Assembly (NCBI GenBank): GCA_052144935.1
Contig: JBKQPR010000182.1
Coordinates: forward strand, 7,548-71,547
Length of the DNA stretch: 64,000 nt
Source of the DNA: JOPF133 sp052144935
GTDB lineage: Bacteria; Acidobacteriota; Terriglobia; Bryobacterales; Bryobacteraceae
Direction: 5' to 3'
Shown: positions 1 to 7,825 of the stretch, piece after piece
Numbering within the stretch: the stretch's first letter is position 1
Layout of the letters: each line of letters starts with the position of its first letter
Notes under the pieces: generated by a model
Told to the model about the DNA's origin: nothing
Seen by the model: the letters and a program-made list of their open reading frames with translations, nothing else
Databases searched by the model: none
Made by a program: the position numbers and the translations under genes

Positions 1-747
1 GTGGGTCCGAGCTGGCTGGATACCGAAAGGTTCGACATCACCGCCACCATGCCGCCGGACACTACCAGGGAACAGTTCCACGTGATGCTGCAAAACCTGC
101 TGGCCGAGAGGTTCAAATTGACGCTGCATCGCGAAACCAAGGAGCTTCCCATGTTCGTGCTGGTGGTGGCCAAGAATGGGCCGAAGATGAAGGAATCGGC
201 GGAGGTCCCTCCTCCGAAGGAAGGGGACGACGCGGCGCCTCTGCCTCCACCTCCGTCGCAGCCCAAGATGGGTCCGGATGGGTTTCCGATAATCCCCGGG
301 CTGGCCGGCCGCGCCGGCCTGTTCGGGATGATGATGGCCTCTCCCAACGGTCCCCCCCGCGCCCGCTGGATCGCCAGCCAGCAGACCATGCAGGATCTGG
401 CGAACCGGCTGACCAACCAAATGAGCCGCCCGGTGACGGACGCGACGGGGCTCAAGGCAAAATACGATTTCACGCTGACCTTCGCACCGGAGCCAATGAC
501 GGGGCCGATGGGCCCCCCGGGGCCGGGCGGAGGCGTTATGGTGTCAGTGGCGCCGCCTGCTCCGGCTCCCCCTGGAGGCGCCGCGGGCGGCGGCGGGGCG
601 CCTCCAGCCAGCCAGCCGGAAGCGGAACCGCTCGCCGATATCTCCGCTGCCCTCCAGGCACAACTGGGGATCAAACTGGAACCCAAAAAGGGACCCGTGG
701 AGCTGATCGTGATCGACCACGTGGAGAAAACGCCGACGGAGAACTAG
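1..747 (+). CDS. TIGR03435 family protein (5' end outside window)
   Basis: The 248 visible residues match the conserved core of the soil-bacterium TIGR03435 family. A WLDTERFDI stretch is followed by LQNLLAERFKL, HRETKELPMFVLVV and KNGPKMKES, then a Pro/Gly-rich linker (about residues 68-200) and a C-terminal IKLEPKKGPVELIVIDHVEKTPTEN-type ending. Family members usually have another 60-100 residues before this region, so the GTG at base 1 is probably internal and the gene starts upstream. Members are secreted or envelope proteins of unknown function, greatly expanded in Solibacter-like Acidobacteriota. Recognised from family motifs; function unknown. Confidence 0.85.
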   Translation: MGPSWLDTERFDITATMPPDTTREQFHVMLQNLLAERFKLTLHRETKELPMFVLVVAKNGPKMKESAEVPPPKEGDDAAPLPPPPSQPKMGPDGFPIIPGLAGRAGLFGMMMASPNGPPRARWIASQQTMQDLANRLTNQMSRPVTDATGLKAKYDFTLTFAPEPMTGPMGPPGPGGGVMVSVAPPAPAPPGGAAGGGGAPPASQPEAEPLADISAALQAQLGIKLEPKKGPVELIVIDHVEKTPTEN

Positions 748-778
748 CGGGACTGGGGTTAGACGGGCGGCCATCCGT

Positions 779-868
779 TCACCGCGGAGACGCAGAGAAC
801 GCAAAGGAAGCGGAGAAAACAAACAGAGAATTGGTTTTCTCCGCGCTTCCTCCGTGGCTCCGCGGTGA
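779..868. repeat. Long imperfect palindrome between convergent genes
   Basis: The left arm (779-820) begins TCACCGCGGAGACGCAGAG and ends GGAGAAAAC. The right arm (834-868) is its imperfect reverse complement, running from GTTTTCTCCGCG to CTCCGCGGTGA. A 13-base loop separates them. The element fills the gap between the convergent TIGR03435 and flavin reductase genes, so it could act as a bidirectional terminator. A half-copy of the left arm lies at 34993-35040, also between convergent genes. I infer a dispersed repeat family. Confidence 0.8.
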
Positions 869-872
869 ATCT

Positions 873-1382
873 TTACTCGCCCCCCAGCCTGCGATACCGG
901 CTGGCGAAGTGGATCAGCGGCGTCCCTTCAGTCACGTGCGCCCGCAGCATTTGGCCCACCAGGATATCGTGGTCGCCGGAGGTGAATCGCTGGTGCACTT
1001 GGCACTCGATGGCCGCCAGCACACCATCCAGCAGCGGCACGCCCGATCGGCCGCGATGCCACTTTACGCCGGTGAAACGGTCGTGGCCTTTGCGCGCGAA
1101 GCGTTCCGAAAGGTCGCGCTGCGCCTCGGTCAGCACGCTGATTCCGAAGTGCGTGGCCGCGCGGAAACTTTCGATCATGGTAACCTCGTGGCCCAGGCAG
1201 ATCAGCACCAGCGGCGGATCGAGCGACACCGAGGCGAAGGAGCTTACCGTCAGGCCGTGGGGCGTGCCCGCCAGGTCCATTACGCTGGCAATCGTCACGC
1301 CGGTTGCGAACCGGCCGCAGGCGCGGCGAAACTCCTCGCTCCCGAGGGCCGGCGGCGAACCCTCCGTTTCTTCGCTTGACAT
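873..1382 (-). CDS. Flavin reductase family protein (FMN-binding)
   Basis: This 169-residue protein has the flavin reductase-like fold signature: FRRACGRFATGVTIASV near residues 18-34, then GLTVSSFASVSLDPPLVLICLG, and the C-terminal H-Q-R-F-x-x-G-D-H-D segment followed by PLIHFASRYRRL. Relatives are NAD(P)H:flavin oxidoreductases that supply reduced FMN to two-component monooxygenases or reductases. No partner monooxygenase is visible nearby, so its substrate partner is unknown. The length is normal for the family. It is transcribed divergently from the HU-like gene across about 75 bp. Confidence 0.85.
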   Translation of the reverse strand: MSSEETEGSPPALGSEEFRRACGRFATGVTIASVMDLAGTPHGLTVSSFASVSLDPPLVLICLGHEVTMIESFRAATHFGISVLTEAQRDLSERFARKGHDRFTGVKWHRGRSGVPLLDGVLAAIECQVHQRFTSGDHDILVGQMLRAHVTEGTPLIHFASRYRRLGGE

Positions 1383-1447
1383 GAGAATAAATTCAATCCT
1401 ATCATATGGTTGACTGATGCGGCATGAACTTGGCCCATCCCCCGGAT

Positions 1448-1454
1448 AAGGAGG
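1448..1454 (+). promoter_or_regulatory. Shine-Dalgarno that fixes the HU start
   Basis: AAGGAGG lies 5 bases before the TTG at 1460. An in-frame ATG at 1424 has no comparable site, so the TTG is preferred as the start of the HU/IHF gene. Confidence 0.75.
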
Positions 1455-1459
1455 CGCGT

Positions 1460-1729
1460 TTGATTAAGCTGGACATCATTAACGAAGTAGTCAACCGGAC
1501 CGGCATCACCAAGACCAAAGCCGAAATGGCCGTGGAAACCGTATTCGAGTCCATGAAGAAGGCCCTCGAGCAGGGCGACCGCATCGAGTTGCGCGGTTTC
1601 GGCGTGTTCAACGTGAAGCCCCGGAAAACCGGGATCGGGCGGAATCCGCGCACCGGCGCCGAGGTTTCCATTCCACCCGGAAAAGCCGTGCGCTTCAAGC
1701 CCGGCAAGGAGCTTCAAACGCTGCAGTAA
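1460..1729 (+). CDS. HU/IHF family DNA-binding protein
   Basis: Starting at the TTG gives an 89-residue protein beginning (M)IKLDIINEVVNRTGITK, the standard HU/IHF length. The dimerisation helices are followed by the conserved GFGVFNVKPRKTGIGRNPRTG beta-arm region with its RNPxTG tip, and the ending VRFKPGKEL. These proteins bend DNA, compact the nucleoid and assist recombination and transcription. HU and IHF cannot be separated from sequence alone. It leads a same-strand run of envelope genes (M50 protease, glycosyltransferases). Confidence 0.93.
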   Translation: MIKLDIINEVVNRTGITKTKAEMAVETVFESMKKALEQGDRIELRGFGVFNVKPRKTGIGRNPRTGAEVSIPPGKAVRFKPGKELQTLQ

Positions 1730-1750
1730 ACCGCTGCGCGCGGCCCTATC

Positions 1751-2713
1751 GTGTCTTCCCAGGATTATTCTCCTGCGCCCTACCCGCTGTACGCCGAGAA
1801 CGGTGTGGGAGGATCGCAGCCCGGGGCTTCGGTCCGCACTCGCGAGCGCTATTGGCTCTACGGTCTGCTGTTTGCCGCCACGCTGCTCACCACCACCGTG
1901 GTGGGCGCGGCCATGCAATACGATTTCGACCGCAACCTGCCTTTCGATCTCGAGCACAGCTTCACGCTGTGGTCCCGCCTTTGGCGCCATCCGGCCACGC
2001 TCGCGGAAGGTCTGCCCTATTCCCTCACCCTGCTCGTCATCCTGATGGCGCATGAGATGGGCCACTACCTGGCGGCCCTCTATCACCGCGTGGATGCCAG
2101 CCTGCCGTACTTCCTGCCGTCGCCTTTCCTGGGCACTTTCGGCGCCTTCATCCGGGTGCGCTCACCGATCTATTCCAAACGCCAGCTTTTCGATATCGGA
2201 GTGGCCGGACCGCTGGCCGGGTTTATCTTCCTGTTGCCGGCGCTGGCCGTGGGCCTGGCGTTCTCCAAGGTGATTCCGGGCATCGAGCGGCAGAGCTCCA
2301 TCCAGTTTGGCGCTCCGGGCTTGCAATGGTTGCTGGAGAAGACCATCTTTCCAGGAGTCCCGGCGGCCAACATCTATCTGCATCCGATGGCCCGCGCCGC
2401 CTGGGTGGGCATGTTCGCCACCTGCATGAACCTGCTCCCCATCGGGCAGTTGGATGGCGGCCACATTCTGTATGCCTTCTTCCCGGAGCGCCACCGCACG
2501 GTTTCGAGGGTGCTCTGCATCGCGCTTCTGCCGCTCGGCAAGCTGTGGCTCGGCTGGCTGTTTTGGGGCGCGGTTCTGCTCTGGCTGGGCCGCCGTCACC
2601 CGTTGATTCTCGATGCCAGCGATATCGGCCGCGGCCGCCGCCAACTGGGCTGGATCGCTTTGGTCATTTTCCTGCTGTGCTTCACGTTCCGGCCGATCGG
2701 CGGCCCGGAGTAG
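1751..2713 (+). CDS. M50 (site-2 protease) family membrane metalloprotease
   Basis: This 320-residue polytopic membrane protein carries the zinc motif HEMGH at residues 101-105 within a transmembrane helix. The second M50 signature, NLLPIGQLDGGH, lies around residues 227-238 and supplies the Asp ligand. Cytosolic N-terminal residues 1-30 precede about seven hydrophobic segments. Family members perform intramembrane proteolysis, often in envelope stress signalling. No PDZ domain is present, so it resembles the short FtsH-independent type rather than RseP. The GTG start is 21 bases after the HU stop. The substrate is unknown. Confidence 0.9.
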   Translation: MSSQDYSPAPYPLYAENGVGGSQPGASVRTRERYWLYGLLFAATLLTTTVVGAAMQYDFDRNLPFDLEHSFTLWSRLWRHPATLAEGLPYSLTLLVILMAHEMGHYLAALYHRVDASLPYFLPSPFLGTFGAFIRVRSPIYSKRQLFDIGVAGPLAGFIFLLPALAVGLAFSKVIPGIERQSSIQFGAPGLQWLLEKTIFPGVPAANIYLHPMARAAWVGMFATCMNLLPIGQLDGGHILYAFFPERHRTVSRVLCIALLPLGKLWLGWLFWGAVLLWLGRRHPLILDASDIGRGRRQLGWIALVIFLLCFTFRPIGGPE

Positions 2714-2716
2714 GAT

Positions 2717-3454
2717 TTGAAGATCACCGCCACCATCATCACGCTTAACGAGGAGCGCAACATCGCGCGCGTCATCGAAAGCCTGCGATGTTCGGACGAA
2801 ATACTGGTGGTCGACTCGGGTTCCGTGGACCGCACCGTGGAACTGGCCCAAAATCTGGGCGTGCGCGTGATCGAGGCCGGTTGGCGCGGATATGCCGCTC
2901 AGAAAAACTGGGCCGCCGAGCAGGCCAGCCACGATTGGATTCTCTCGCTCGATGCCGACGAAGCGCTGAGCGAGGCGCTGGAAGCCGAAATCTGGAATCT
3001 CAAGAAGACCGGCCCGCGCTACGACGCCTACACCATGCCGCGGCTGGCCCGCTATCTGGGCCGCTGGATTCTCCACTCGGGCTGGTACCCCGACCGCAAA
3101 ATCCGTCTCTACGACCGCGCCAAGGCGCACTGGGTGGGCGATTTCGTGCACGAGAGCGTTCAGGTTACCGGCCGCTTGGGGCACCTGGACAGCAACATCC
3201 TGCACTTTACCTGCGACTCGCTTTCCGAGCACCTCAGAACTCTGGACCGCTATACCACGCTGGCGGCGCAGGAACTGGCCGCCCGTAGAATCAAGGTGCC
3301 GTTCTCGCGCATAATCTTCGACCCGGCCTGGACCTTTCTGCGCACCTATTTCCTGGAGCGCGGATTCCAGGACGGCCTGGAGGGCCTGACCATCGCCCAC
3401 ATGGCGGCCTTCTACGCGTTCTTGAAATACGCGAAAGCGAGAATCATGAGCTGA
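2717..3454 (+). CDS. Family 2 glycosyltransferase, lipopolysaccharide-core type
   Basis: This 245-residue GT-A enzyme begins with TATIITLNEERNI, has VDSGSVDRTVELA, and carries the metal-binding DAD at residues 79-81 within ILSLDADEAL. GWYPDRKIRLYDR and the VGDFVHESV motif are typical of the WaaE/KdtX branch, which adds glucose to the lipopolysaccharide inner core. The TTG start lies three bases beyond the preceding stop, and the stop overlaps the next glycosyltransferase, so the two are probably co-translated. The exact sugar and acceptor cannot be read from sequence. Confidence 0.9.
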   Translation: MKITATIITLNEERNIARVIESLRCSDEILVVDSGSVDRTVELAQNLGVRVIEAGWRGYAAQKNWAAEQASHDWILSLDADEALSEALEAEIWNLKKTGPRYDAYTMPRLARYLGRWILHSGWYPDRKIRLYDRAKAHWVGDFVHESVQVTGRLGHLDSNILHFTCDSLSEHLRTLDRYTTLAAQELAARRIKVPFSRIIFDPAWTFLRTYFLERGFQDGLEGLTIAHMAAFYAFLKYAKARIMS

Positions 3455-4509
3455 TGCGCATCCTGCACCTCGATGCCGGCAGGGAAATGCGCGGCGGCCA
3501 GTGGCAGGCGTTGCGGCTCATCGAGGGGCTGTCCGCCGCGGGCGTGGAATCCACGCTGCTGGCCCGCGAGGGCGCTCCGCTGTTCGCCCTGGCCCGTCAG
3601 CGGGGTGGGGCAGGCGATTCGCCTGCCCAAGGTCCGCCGATGGCTGGCGAATCGCCTGCCCTACCTCCGGTCTTCGGGGGAGCGTCCATGGGCCGGCGGC
3701 CCACCGAAGCGCCCGAAGGCGCGGCTGGGCGCTCCGGCGGAGCCGGTGAGGTGGGCCGCGTCTTCGGGGGAGTGGACGTGCAGCCGCTGACTCTGGCGCG
3801 CGTCGCGCGGCTCTCGCGCCGTCACGATCTGGTGCACGCCCACGACGCCCGCAGCCACACCCTGGCGGCGCTGGTGGCTCTGGTAGTAGGTCCGCCGCTG
3901 GTGGTCTCGCGCCGCGTGGCGTTTCCGGTGCGGTCCCGCTGGAAGTATGGTCGGCCGCGCCGGTACCTGGCGGTCTCGGAATTCGTGCGAGGGGTGCTCG
4001 AGGCCGGCGGCGTCCCGGCGGAAAAGATCGACGTGGTTTACGATGGGGTGCCGCTACTGGAACCGGCGCAGGGCGAGACCATCGTGGCACTCGCCAACGC
4101 CGGCGATCCCGAGAAGGGCGAAGCGCTGGCCCGCCAGGCCGCCCGCCTGGCCGGAGTCGAGTTGCAGTTCTCCACCAACCTGGAGCGCGACGTGCTCCAC
4201 GCCGGGCTGCTGGTCTACGTCACTCACAGTGAAGGCCTGGGATCGGGCGTGTTGCTGGCCATGTCGGCCGGTGTGCCCGCAGTCGCCAGCAATGTAGGTG
4301 GCCTACCCGAAGTGGTCCGCCATGGGGAAAACGGGATGCTGGCCGAGAACACGCCCGAATCCATAGCCGCCGCCATCCGCCAACTGCGCGCCGACCCCGC
4401 GCTCGCCCGCCGCCTGGGCGCCGCCGCCCGCCGCACCGTGATGGAGCGCTTTACCGTGGAGCGCATGGTTGGCCGTACCATGGAAGTTTACCGGCAGGTG
4501 CTCTCTTGA
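3454..4509 (+). CDS. Family 4 glycosyltransferase with a low-complexity insertion
   Basis: This 351-residue GT-B protein starts ILHLDAGREMRGGQWQALRLI and has the C-terminal donor site HSEGLGSGVLLAMSAGVP followed by ASNVGGLPEVV. The first Glu of the EX7E motif is present, but the second position is Leu, which is unusual. Residues about 50-108 (GGAGDSP through GRVFGG) have no family counterpart. They are encoded by a GC-rich inverted-repeat block at 3606-3772, which looks like a repeat inserted in frame. The first base overlaps the upstream GT2 stop. A role in lipopolysaccharide or glycan assembly is inferred. Confidence 0.85.
   Translation: MRILHLDAGREMRGGQWQALRLIEGLSAAGVESTLLAREGAPLFALARQRGGAGDSPAQGPPMAGESPALPPVFGGASMGRRPTEAPEGAAGRSGGAGEVGRVFGGVDVQPLTLARVARLSRRHDLVHAHDARSHTLAALVALVVGPPLVVSRRVAFPVRSRWKYGRPRRYLAVSEFVRGVLEAGGVPAEKIDVVYDGVPLLEPAQGETIVALANAGDPEKGEALARQAARLAGVELQFSTNLERDVLHAGLLVYVTHSEGLGSGVLLAMSAGVPAVASNVGGLPEVVRHGENGMLAENTPESIAAAIRQLRADPALARRLGAAARRTVMERFTVERMVGRTMEVYRQVLS
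3606..3772. repeat. GC-rich palindromic repeat inserted in frame in a glycosyltransferase
   Basis: GGCAGGCGATTCGCCTGCC (3609-3627) is a perfect inverted repeat with a one-base centre. A further half-copy, GGCGAATCGCCTGCC, lies at 3646-3660. TCTTCGGGGGAG occurs at 3671-3682 and again at 3761-3772. The block adds about 55 residues without breaking the reading frame. A closely related double hairpin is inside hsdM at 21774-21812. Confidence 0.8.
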
Positions 4510-5327
4510 CCGAATCCATCCTGGCGCTTTTGTTCGGACTGATCATCGGCAGCTTTCTCAATGTCTGTATACATCGCTGGCCGCGCGGCCGGTCGGTGGT
4601 GCGCCCGCGGTCGCATTGCGTGCGCTGCCGCAAAATGATTCCCTGGTACGACAACATTCCGCTATTCAGTTACCTGGCCCTGGGCGGGCGCTGCCGGTTT
4701 TGCGGCCGGCGCATCTCGCTGCGCTATCCGGCGGTCGAGCTGATCACCGGCCTGCTCTTCTTCTTCTTCGTGCGGACCCTGGGACCCACGCCGCGGGCGT
4801 TGAAGATGTGCGTCTTCAGCGCCATTCTGGTGGCGCTGATTTTCACGGATCTGGAAAAGCGGCTTCTGCCCGATGAGCTCACGCTCGGCGGCGCGCTGGC
4901 CGGGCTGGCCTTCGCGCTGTTCGTGCCGGTTCCCGATGTCACGGGGCAGGCGATTCTTTGGCTATTGGGCGCGGAGGTCGGCGGCCGGGCGAAATGGCTG
5001 GCGGAATCGGCCTTCGGAGCGCTGCTGCCCGCGGGGTCTCTGTGGCTGGGCGGCTGGATCTACGAGAAGGTGCGCCACCGCGAGGGGCTGGGCCTGGGCG
5101 ACGTGAAACTGATCGCCATGGTGGGCGCTTTCCTGGGACTGCAAAACGCCCTGCTGGCGCTGGTGATCGGCTCGGTGACCGGTTCGGTGCTGGGCTACGG
5201 CTATATCAAAGCGACCCGCCAGGACGCTTCCACCTATCCTCTGCCGTTCGGCGCGTTTCTGGGCGCGGCGGCACTAGCCGCGGCCATCGCCGGGCAGAAG
5301 ATACTGGGTTGGTACAGCGGACTGTAG
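4506..5327 (+). CDS. pilD: Prepilin peptidase / N-methyltransferase (A24 family)
   Basis: This 273-residue membrane protein contains the N-terminal methylation domain with GSFLNVCIHRWP and two CxxC pairs (C38/C41 and C63/C66). The A24 aspartyl-protease residues follow: D115 in FTDLEKRLLPD and D199 in GLGDVK. It cleaves type IV prepilin or pseudopilin leaders at the inner membrane and methylates the new N-terminus. The TTG start overlaps the glycosyltransferase stop by four bases. No pilin genes lie in the window, so it may serve several secretion or pilus systems encoded elsewhere. Confidence 0.92.
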   Translation: MTESILALLFGLIIGSFLNVCIHRWPRGRSVVRPRSHCVRCRKMIPWYDNIPLFSYLALGGRCRFCGRRISLRYPAVELITGLLFFFFVRTLGPTPRALKMCVFSAILVALIFTDLEKRLLPDELTLGGALAGLAFALFVPVPDVTGQAILWLLGAEVGGRAKWLAESAFGALLPAGSLWLGGWIYEKVRHREGLGLGDVKLIAMVGAFLGLQNALLALVIGSVTGSVLGYGYIKATRQDASTYPLPFGAFLGAAALAAAIAGQKILGWYSGL

Positions 5328-5337
5328 GCCGCCGTGT

Positions 5338-6126
5338 ATGAGCGCATTTCGAATCGCACTCGCCAACATCCGGTTTCCGGCGACTCCCGAGGAGTCGGTC
5401 ACCTTAGCCGAGCAGGCCATCGGTCAGGCGGCCATCGAGCGCGCCGGCATCGTCTGCTTTCCGGAATGCTTCGTTCCGGGCTACCGGGGAACGGGCAAGG
5501 CGGTGCCGCCCGCCGATCCGGTGTTCCTGGAACGCGCCTGGTCCGTCATTGCATCGGCCGCCGCCAAGGCCAATCTCGCGGCCGTGCTGGGCACCGAACG
5601 CGTCGTCGACGGTGGGCTTTTGATTACCGCCCTGGTCATCAATCGGGACGGGACGATCGCCGGTTTCCAGGACAAAGTGCAGCTCGACCCCTCCGAGGAG
5701 GGTACCTATTCGGCCGGCTCAGGGAGGCGCGTTTTCCAAGCCGGCCCTCTGACATTCGGTGTCGCCATTTGCCATGAAGGATGGCGCTATCCGGAAACCG
5801 TCCGCTGGGCCGCGCGCCACGGCGCGCATATCGTATTCCACCCTCATTTTCACGAAGCCGAACCCGGGGGTTACGTGCCCTCGACTTTCGCCGATCCCGC
5901 GAACTCGTTCCATGAGAAAGCCGCCTTGTGCCGCGCCGCCGAGAACACCTGCTTTTTCGCCACGGTAAACTATGCCAGCGCCGGATCGCCGACTACCTCA
6001 GCGGTGGTGCGGCCCAGCGGGACGCTGCTCAGCTATCAGCCTTACGGCAAGCCAGGCCTGCTGATCGCGGACATCGACATCACGGAGGCCACCGGCCTCT
6101 ACGCGGCGCGCTGCAAGTCGGTCTAG
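5338..6126 (+). CDS. Carbon-nitrogen hydrolase (nitrilase superfamily)
   Basis: This 262-residue protein has the complete nitrilase triad: E43 in CFPECFVPGYRG, K113 in QDKVQLDPSEEG and C145 in VAICHEGWRYPE. Superfamily members hydrolyse amides, N-carbamoyl compounds or nitriles. The CHEG variant after the nucleophile suggests an amidase or carbamoylase-type member rather than a true nitrilase. It begins ten bases after pilD and probably closes that transcription unit. The substrate is not predictable from context. Confidence 0.9.
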   Translation: MSAFRIALANIRFPATPEESVTLAEQAIGQAAIERAGIVCFPECFVPGYRGTGKAVPPADPVFLERAWSVIASAAAKANLAAVLGTERVVDGGLLITALVINRDGTIAGFQDKVQLDPSEEGTYSAGSGRRVFQAGPLTFGVAICHEGWRYPETVRWAARHGAHIVFHPHFHEAEPGGYVPSTFADPANSFHEKAALCRAAENTCFFATVNYASAGSPTTSAVVRPSGTLLSYQPYGKPGLLIADIDITEATGLYAARCKSV

Positions 6127-6467
6127 TTGAGCCGAGTGCCGCGATCGGGCTGGTACACCGGATTGCAGGCCGCGGCGGTCACGCTCTTTCACGGGTGCGG
6201 GCGGTGCCCGGCTCATAAGCGTTGCTAAGCGTTGCGATAAGCCCGGCTGCGGCTGACAGCTCCACGGGTGTTGCAGCCAACTGGCATCTCCGAATCGGTT
6301 CTCAGGGTACGAGCCGACTTATGGGGAGTAATCCATGCGGGAGCCCGTTTTGCCAATTCACTGGTGACGAAGTGCTTTACCTCCGAAGTGCGGATGCCGG
6401 ACCGGACACGGGCCCCGCGCGCCCGCATTGGCTTTCCGACTGCTCCTCGACCTGATAGACTGACCGT
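6127..6467. other. Gene-free stretch before the first TA module
   Basis: No convincing coding sequence is seen in this 341-base stretch. It holds the first copy of a 25-base direct repeat (6309-6333) and a short duplicated GCGTTGC near 6220-6236. The promoter of the downstream antitoxin-toxin pair is presumably here, but no clear -35/-10 pair was recognised. Confidence 0.5.
6309..6333 (+). repeat. 25-bp direct repeat, copy 1
   Basis: This block begins ACGAGCCGACTT and ends GGGGAGTAATC. It matches the block at 7100-7124 at 23 of 25 positions. A diverged copy lies at 7826-7850. The copies flank the DUF433/DUF5615 module and then the BrnTA module. Confidence 0.7.
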
Positions 6468-6698
6468 ATGTTCGATCGGATCACGTTTGACCCCGCGGTA
6501 ATGGGAGGGCGCGCCTGCATTCGCGGGATGCGGATGACCGTCTCGCTTGTGGTCAATCTCGTGGCGAACGGGATGTCCACAGAGGACATTTTCCGTGAAT
6601 ATCCCGAACTTGAGGCCGAAGATATACGCCAAGCGCTGCAGTACGCCTCCGCGCTGGCTAACGAAGAGATCGGCTTTTTCAAGAGCCCCGCCGCGTGA
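6468..6698 (+). CDS. DUF433 domain antitoxin
   Basis: This 76-residue protein matches DUF433: FDRITFDPAVMGGRACIRGMRMTV followed by a helix-turn-helix segment with MSTEDIFREYPELEAEDIRQAL. DUF433 proteins are small DNA-binding antitoxins, commonly paired with DUF5615 PIN-like toxins, as here. The stop overlaps the toxin start by four bases (GTGA). It probably neutralises the toxin and represses its own operon. Confidence 0.88.
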   Translation: MFDRITFDPAVMGGRACIRGMRMTVSLVVNLVANGMSTEDIFREYPELEAEDIRQALQYASALANEEIGFFKSPAA

Positions 6699-7063
6699 GA
6701 TTTCTGGCCGACATGGGCGTGTCCATCACGACCGTGCAAGCCTTGCGAGCGGCCGCTCACGACGCGGTGCATCTCCGCGAAGAAGGTCTAATTCGGCTTC
6801 CCGATCCCGATATCGTCGCCAAAGCCGCCCAAGAGCAAAGGGTCGTGCTCACATTCGATCTGGATTTCGGAGACATTCTCGCCGTGGCTCGCACCGAAGC
6901 GCCCAGCGTCATCATTTTCCGTCTTCGAAATCAGACGCCCGCCGCCGTGACCCCGAGGTTATTTCGCGTGATCGGCGACTGCGAGAGCGAACTGGCAAGT
7001 GGTGCGATCATCATCGTCGAGGACCAGGGATATCGCGTCCGGCGATTACCAATTCGATGCTGA
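6695..7063 (+). CDS. DUF5615 PIN-like toxin
   Basis: This 122-residue protein begins MRFLADMGVS and carries the acidic DUF5615/Mut7-C-like PIN residues: D6 at the N-terminus, then LTFDLDFGDI with its two Asp. It also has SVIIFRLRNQTP and a C-terminal ASGAIIIVEDQGYRVRRLPI strand. These proteins are predicted ribonucleases of TA systems. The GTG start overlaps the DUF433 stop. The usual 'FLaDenl' N-terminus is altered to FLADMGVS, so the residue after D6 in the active site is less conserved than normal. Confidence 0.85.
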   Translation: MRFLADMGVSITTVQALRAAAHDAVHLREEGLIRLPDPDIVAKAAQEQRVVLTFDLDFGDILAVARTEAPSVIIFRLRNQTPAAVTPRLFRVIGDCESELASGAIIIVEDQGYRVRRLPIRC

Positions 7064-7099
7064 GAAGGCTCGGCCGAGCGCGGGTGGACGCGCGGCGCC

Positions 7100-7124
7100 A
7101 CGAGCCGGCTTGTGGGGAGTAATC
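7100..7124 (+). repeat. 25-bp direct repeat, copy 2
   Basis: This copy starts ACGAGCCGGCTT and ends GGGGAGTAATC, with two mismatches to the copy at 6309-6333. It sits 36 bases after the DUF5615 stop and 40 bases before the BrnTA operator, separating the two TA cassettes. Confidence 0.7.
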
Positions 7125-7163
7125 TGACCTCTCAGCCGGCGGCAGGCGCCGGGATTGCCTCTG

Positions 7164-7183
7164 GTGTACATATGTGTGTACAC
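7164..7183. promoter_or_regulatory. Inverted-repeat operator upstream of brnTA
   Basis: GTGTACA (7164-7170) and TGTACAC (7177-7183) form a perfect inverted repeat with a six-base centre, ending six bases before the brnT GTG. BrnT/BrnA operons are known to be autorepressed through palindromes overlapping the promoter, so this is the likely BrnA-BrnT binding site. Confidence 0.7.
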
Positions 7184-7189
7184 TGAATC

Positions 7190-7462
7190 GTGGCGGTCCT
7201 CTGGGATCCTGAGAAAGCGACAAGCAACGCCGCCAAGCACGGAGTACGTTTTGCCGACGCGGCCTTGGTGTTTGACGATCCAGTCGCCATCACCGTCGTC
7301 GATGACGAATCGGACCCCATCGAGCAGCGTTTTGTCATTCTTGGCGCCGATGCCGCCGGGCGGATACTAGTGGTGGTCTACAGTTGGCGCGGGGACGATA
7401 TCCGGCTGATCTCCGCCCGGCGCGCCGAGCCCCATGAACGGGAGGAATACGAAAAACAATGA
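7190..7462 (+). CDS. brnT: BrnT family ribonuclease toxin
   Basis: This 90-residue protein matches BrnT: LWDPEKATSNAAKHGVRFADAALVFDDP at the N-terminus, then EQRFVILGADAAGRILVVVYSWRGDDIRLISARRAEPHEREEYE. The RISARRA-type strand with its conserved Arg and Glu residues is the RelE-like catalytic region. BrnT is a ribonuclease that inhibits translation. The GTG start is supported by the operator just upstream and by full-length homology from residue 2. It overlaps brnA by four bases. Confidence 0.93.
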   Translation: MAVLWDPEKATSNAAKHGVRFADAALVFDDPVAITVVDDESDPIEQRFVILGADAAGRILVVVYSWRGDDIRLISARRAEPHEREEYEKQ

Positions 7463-7716
7463 AAACCTACGACTTCAGCAAAGGCAAACGCGGAGCGGTA
7501 CTCCCGGTGCCTCCCGGCAAGGAGCGAATCACGATCCGGCTGGATTGTGACATCCTCGATTACTTCCGCGATCAGGTCGAGCGTGCTGGTGGCGGCAATT
7601 ACCAGACCGTTATTAACAACGTGTTGCGCGACTATATCGAGGGCAAGAAGTCTGCGCCCGGACTGGAGGACACTTTGCGGCGTGTCATCCGTGAGGAACT
7701 GCGAAGGGTTTCCTAA
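7459..7716 (+). CDS. brnA: BrnA family antitoxin
   Basis: This 85-residue partner of BrnT has a basic N-terminal arm (KGKRGAVLPVPPGKERIT) and a ribbon-helix-helix domain: RITIRLDCDILDYFRDQV followed by GGNYQTVINNVLRDYI. The GxGYQT-like turn is characteristic of BrnA. It should bind BrnT and repress the operon at the GTGTACA palindrome. The start overlaps the toxin stop (ATGA). Confidence 0.93.
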   Translation: MKTYDFSKGKRGAVLPVPPGKERITIRLDCDILDYFRDQVERAGGGNYQTVINNVLRDYIEGKKSAPGLEDTLRRVIREELRRVS

Positions 7717-7825
7717 ATATCGGGCTTTCGCAAACCCCGACGATCTGGTCCGTAGACGCGGCTTATCCTCCGTAAAGCGCCCCATTCGTCAGCGAGGCCG
7801 AGGCTCGGCATTGCCTTACGGGATC

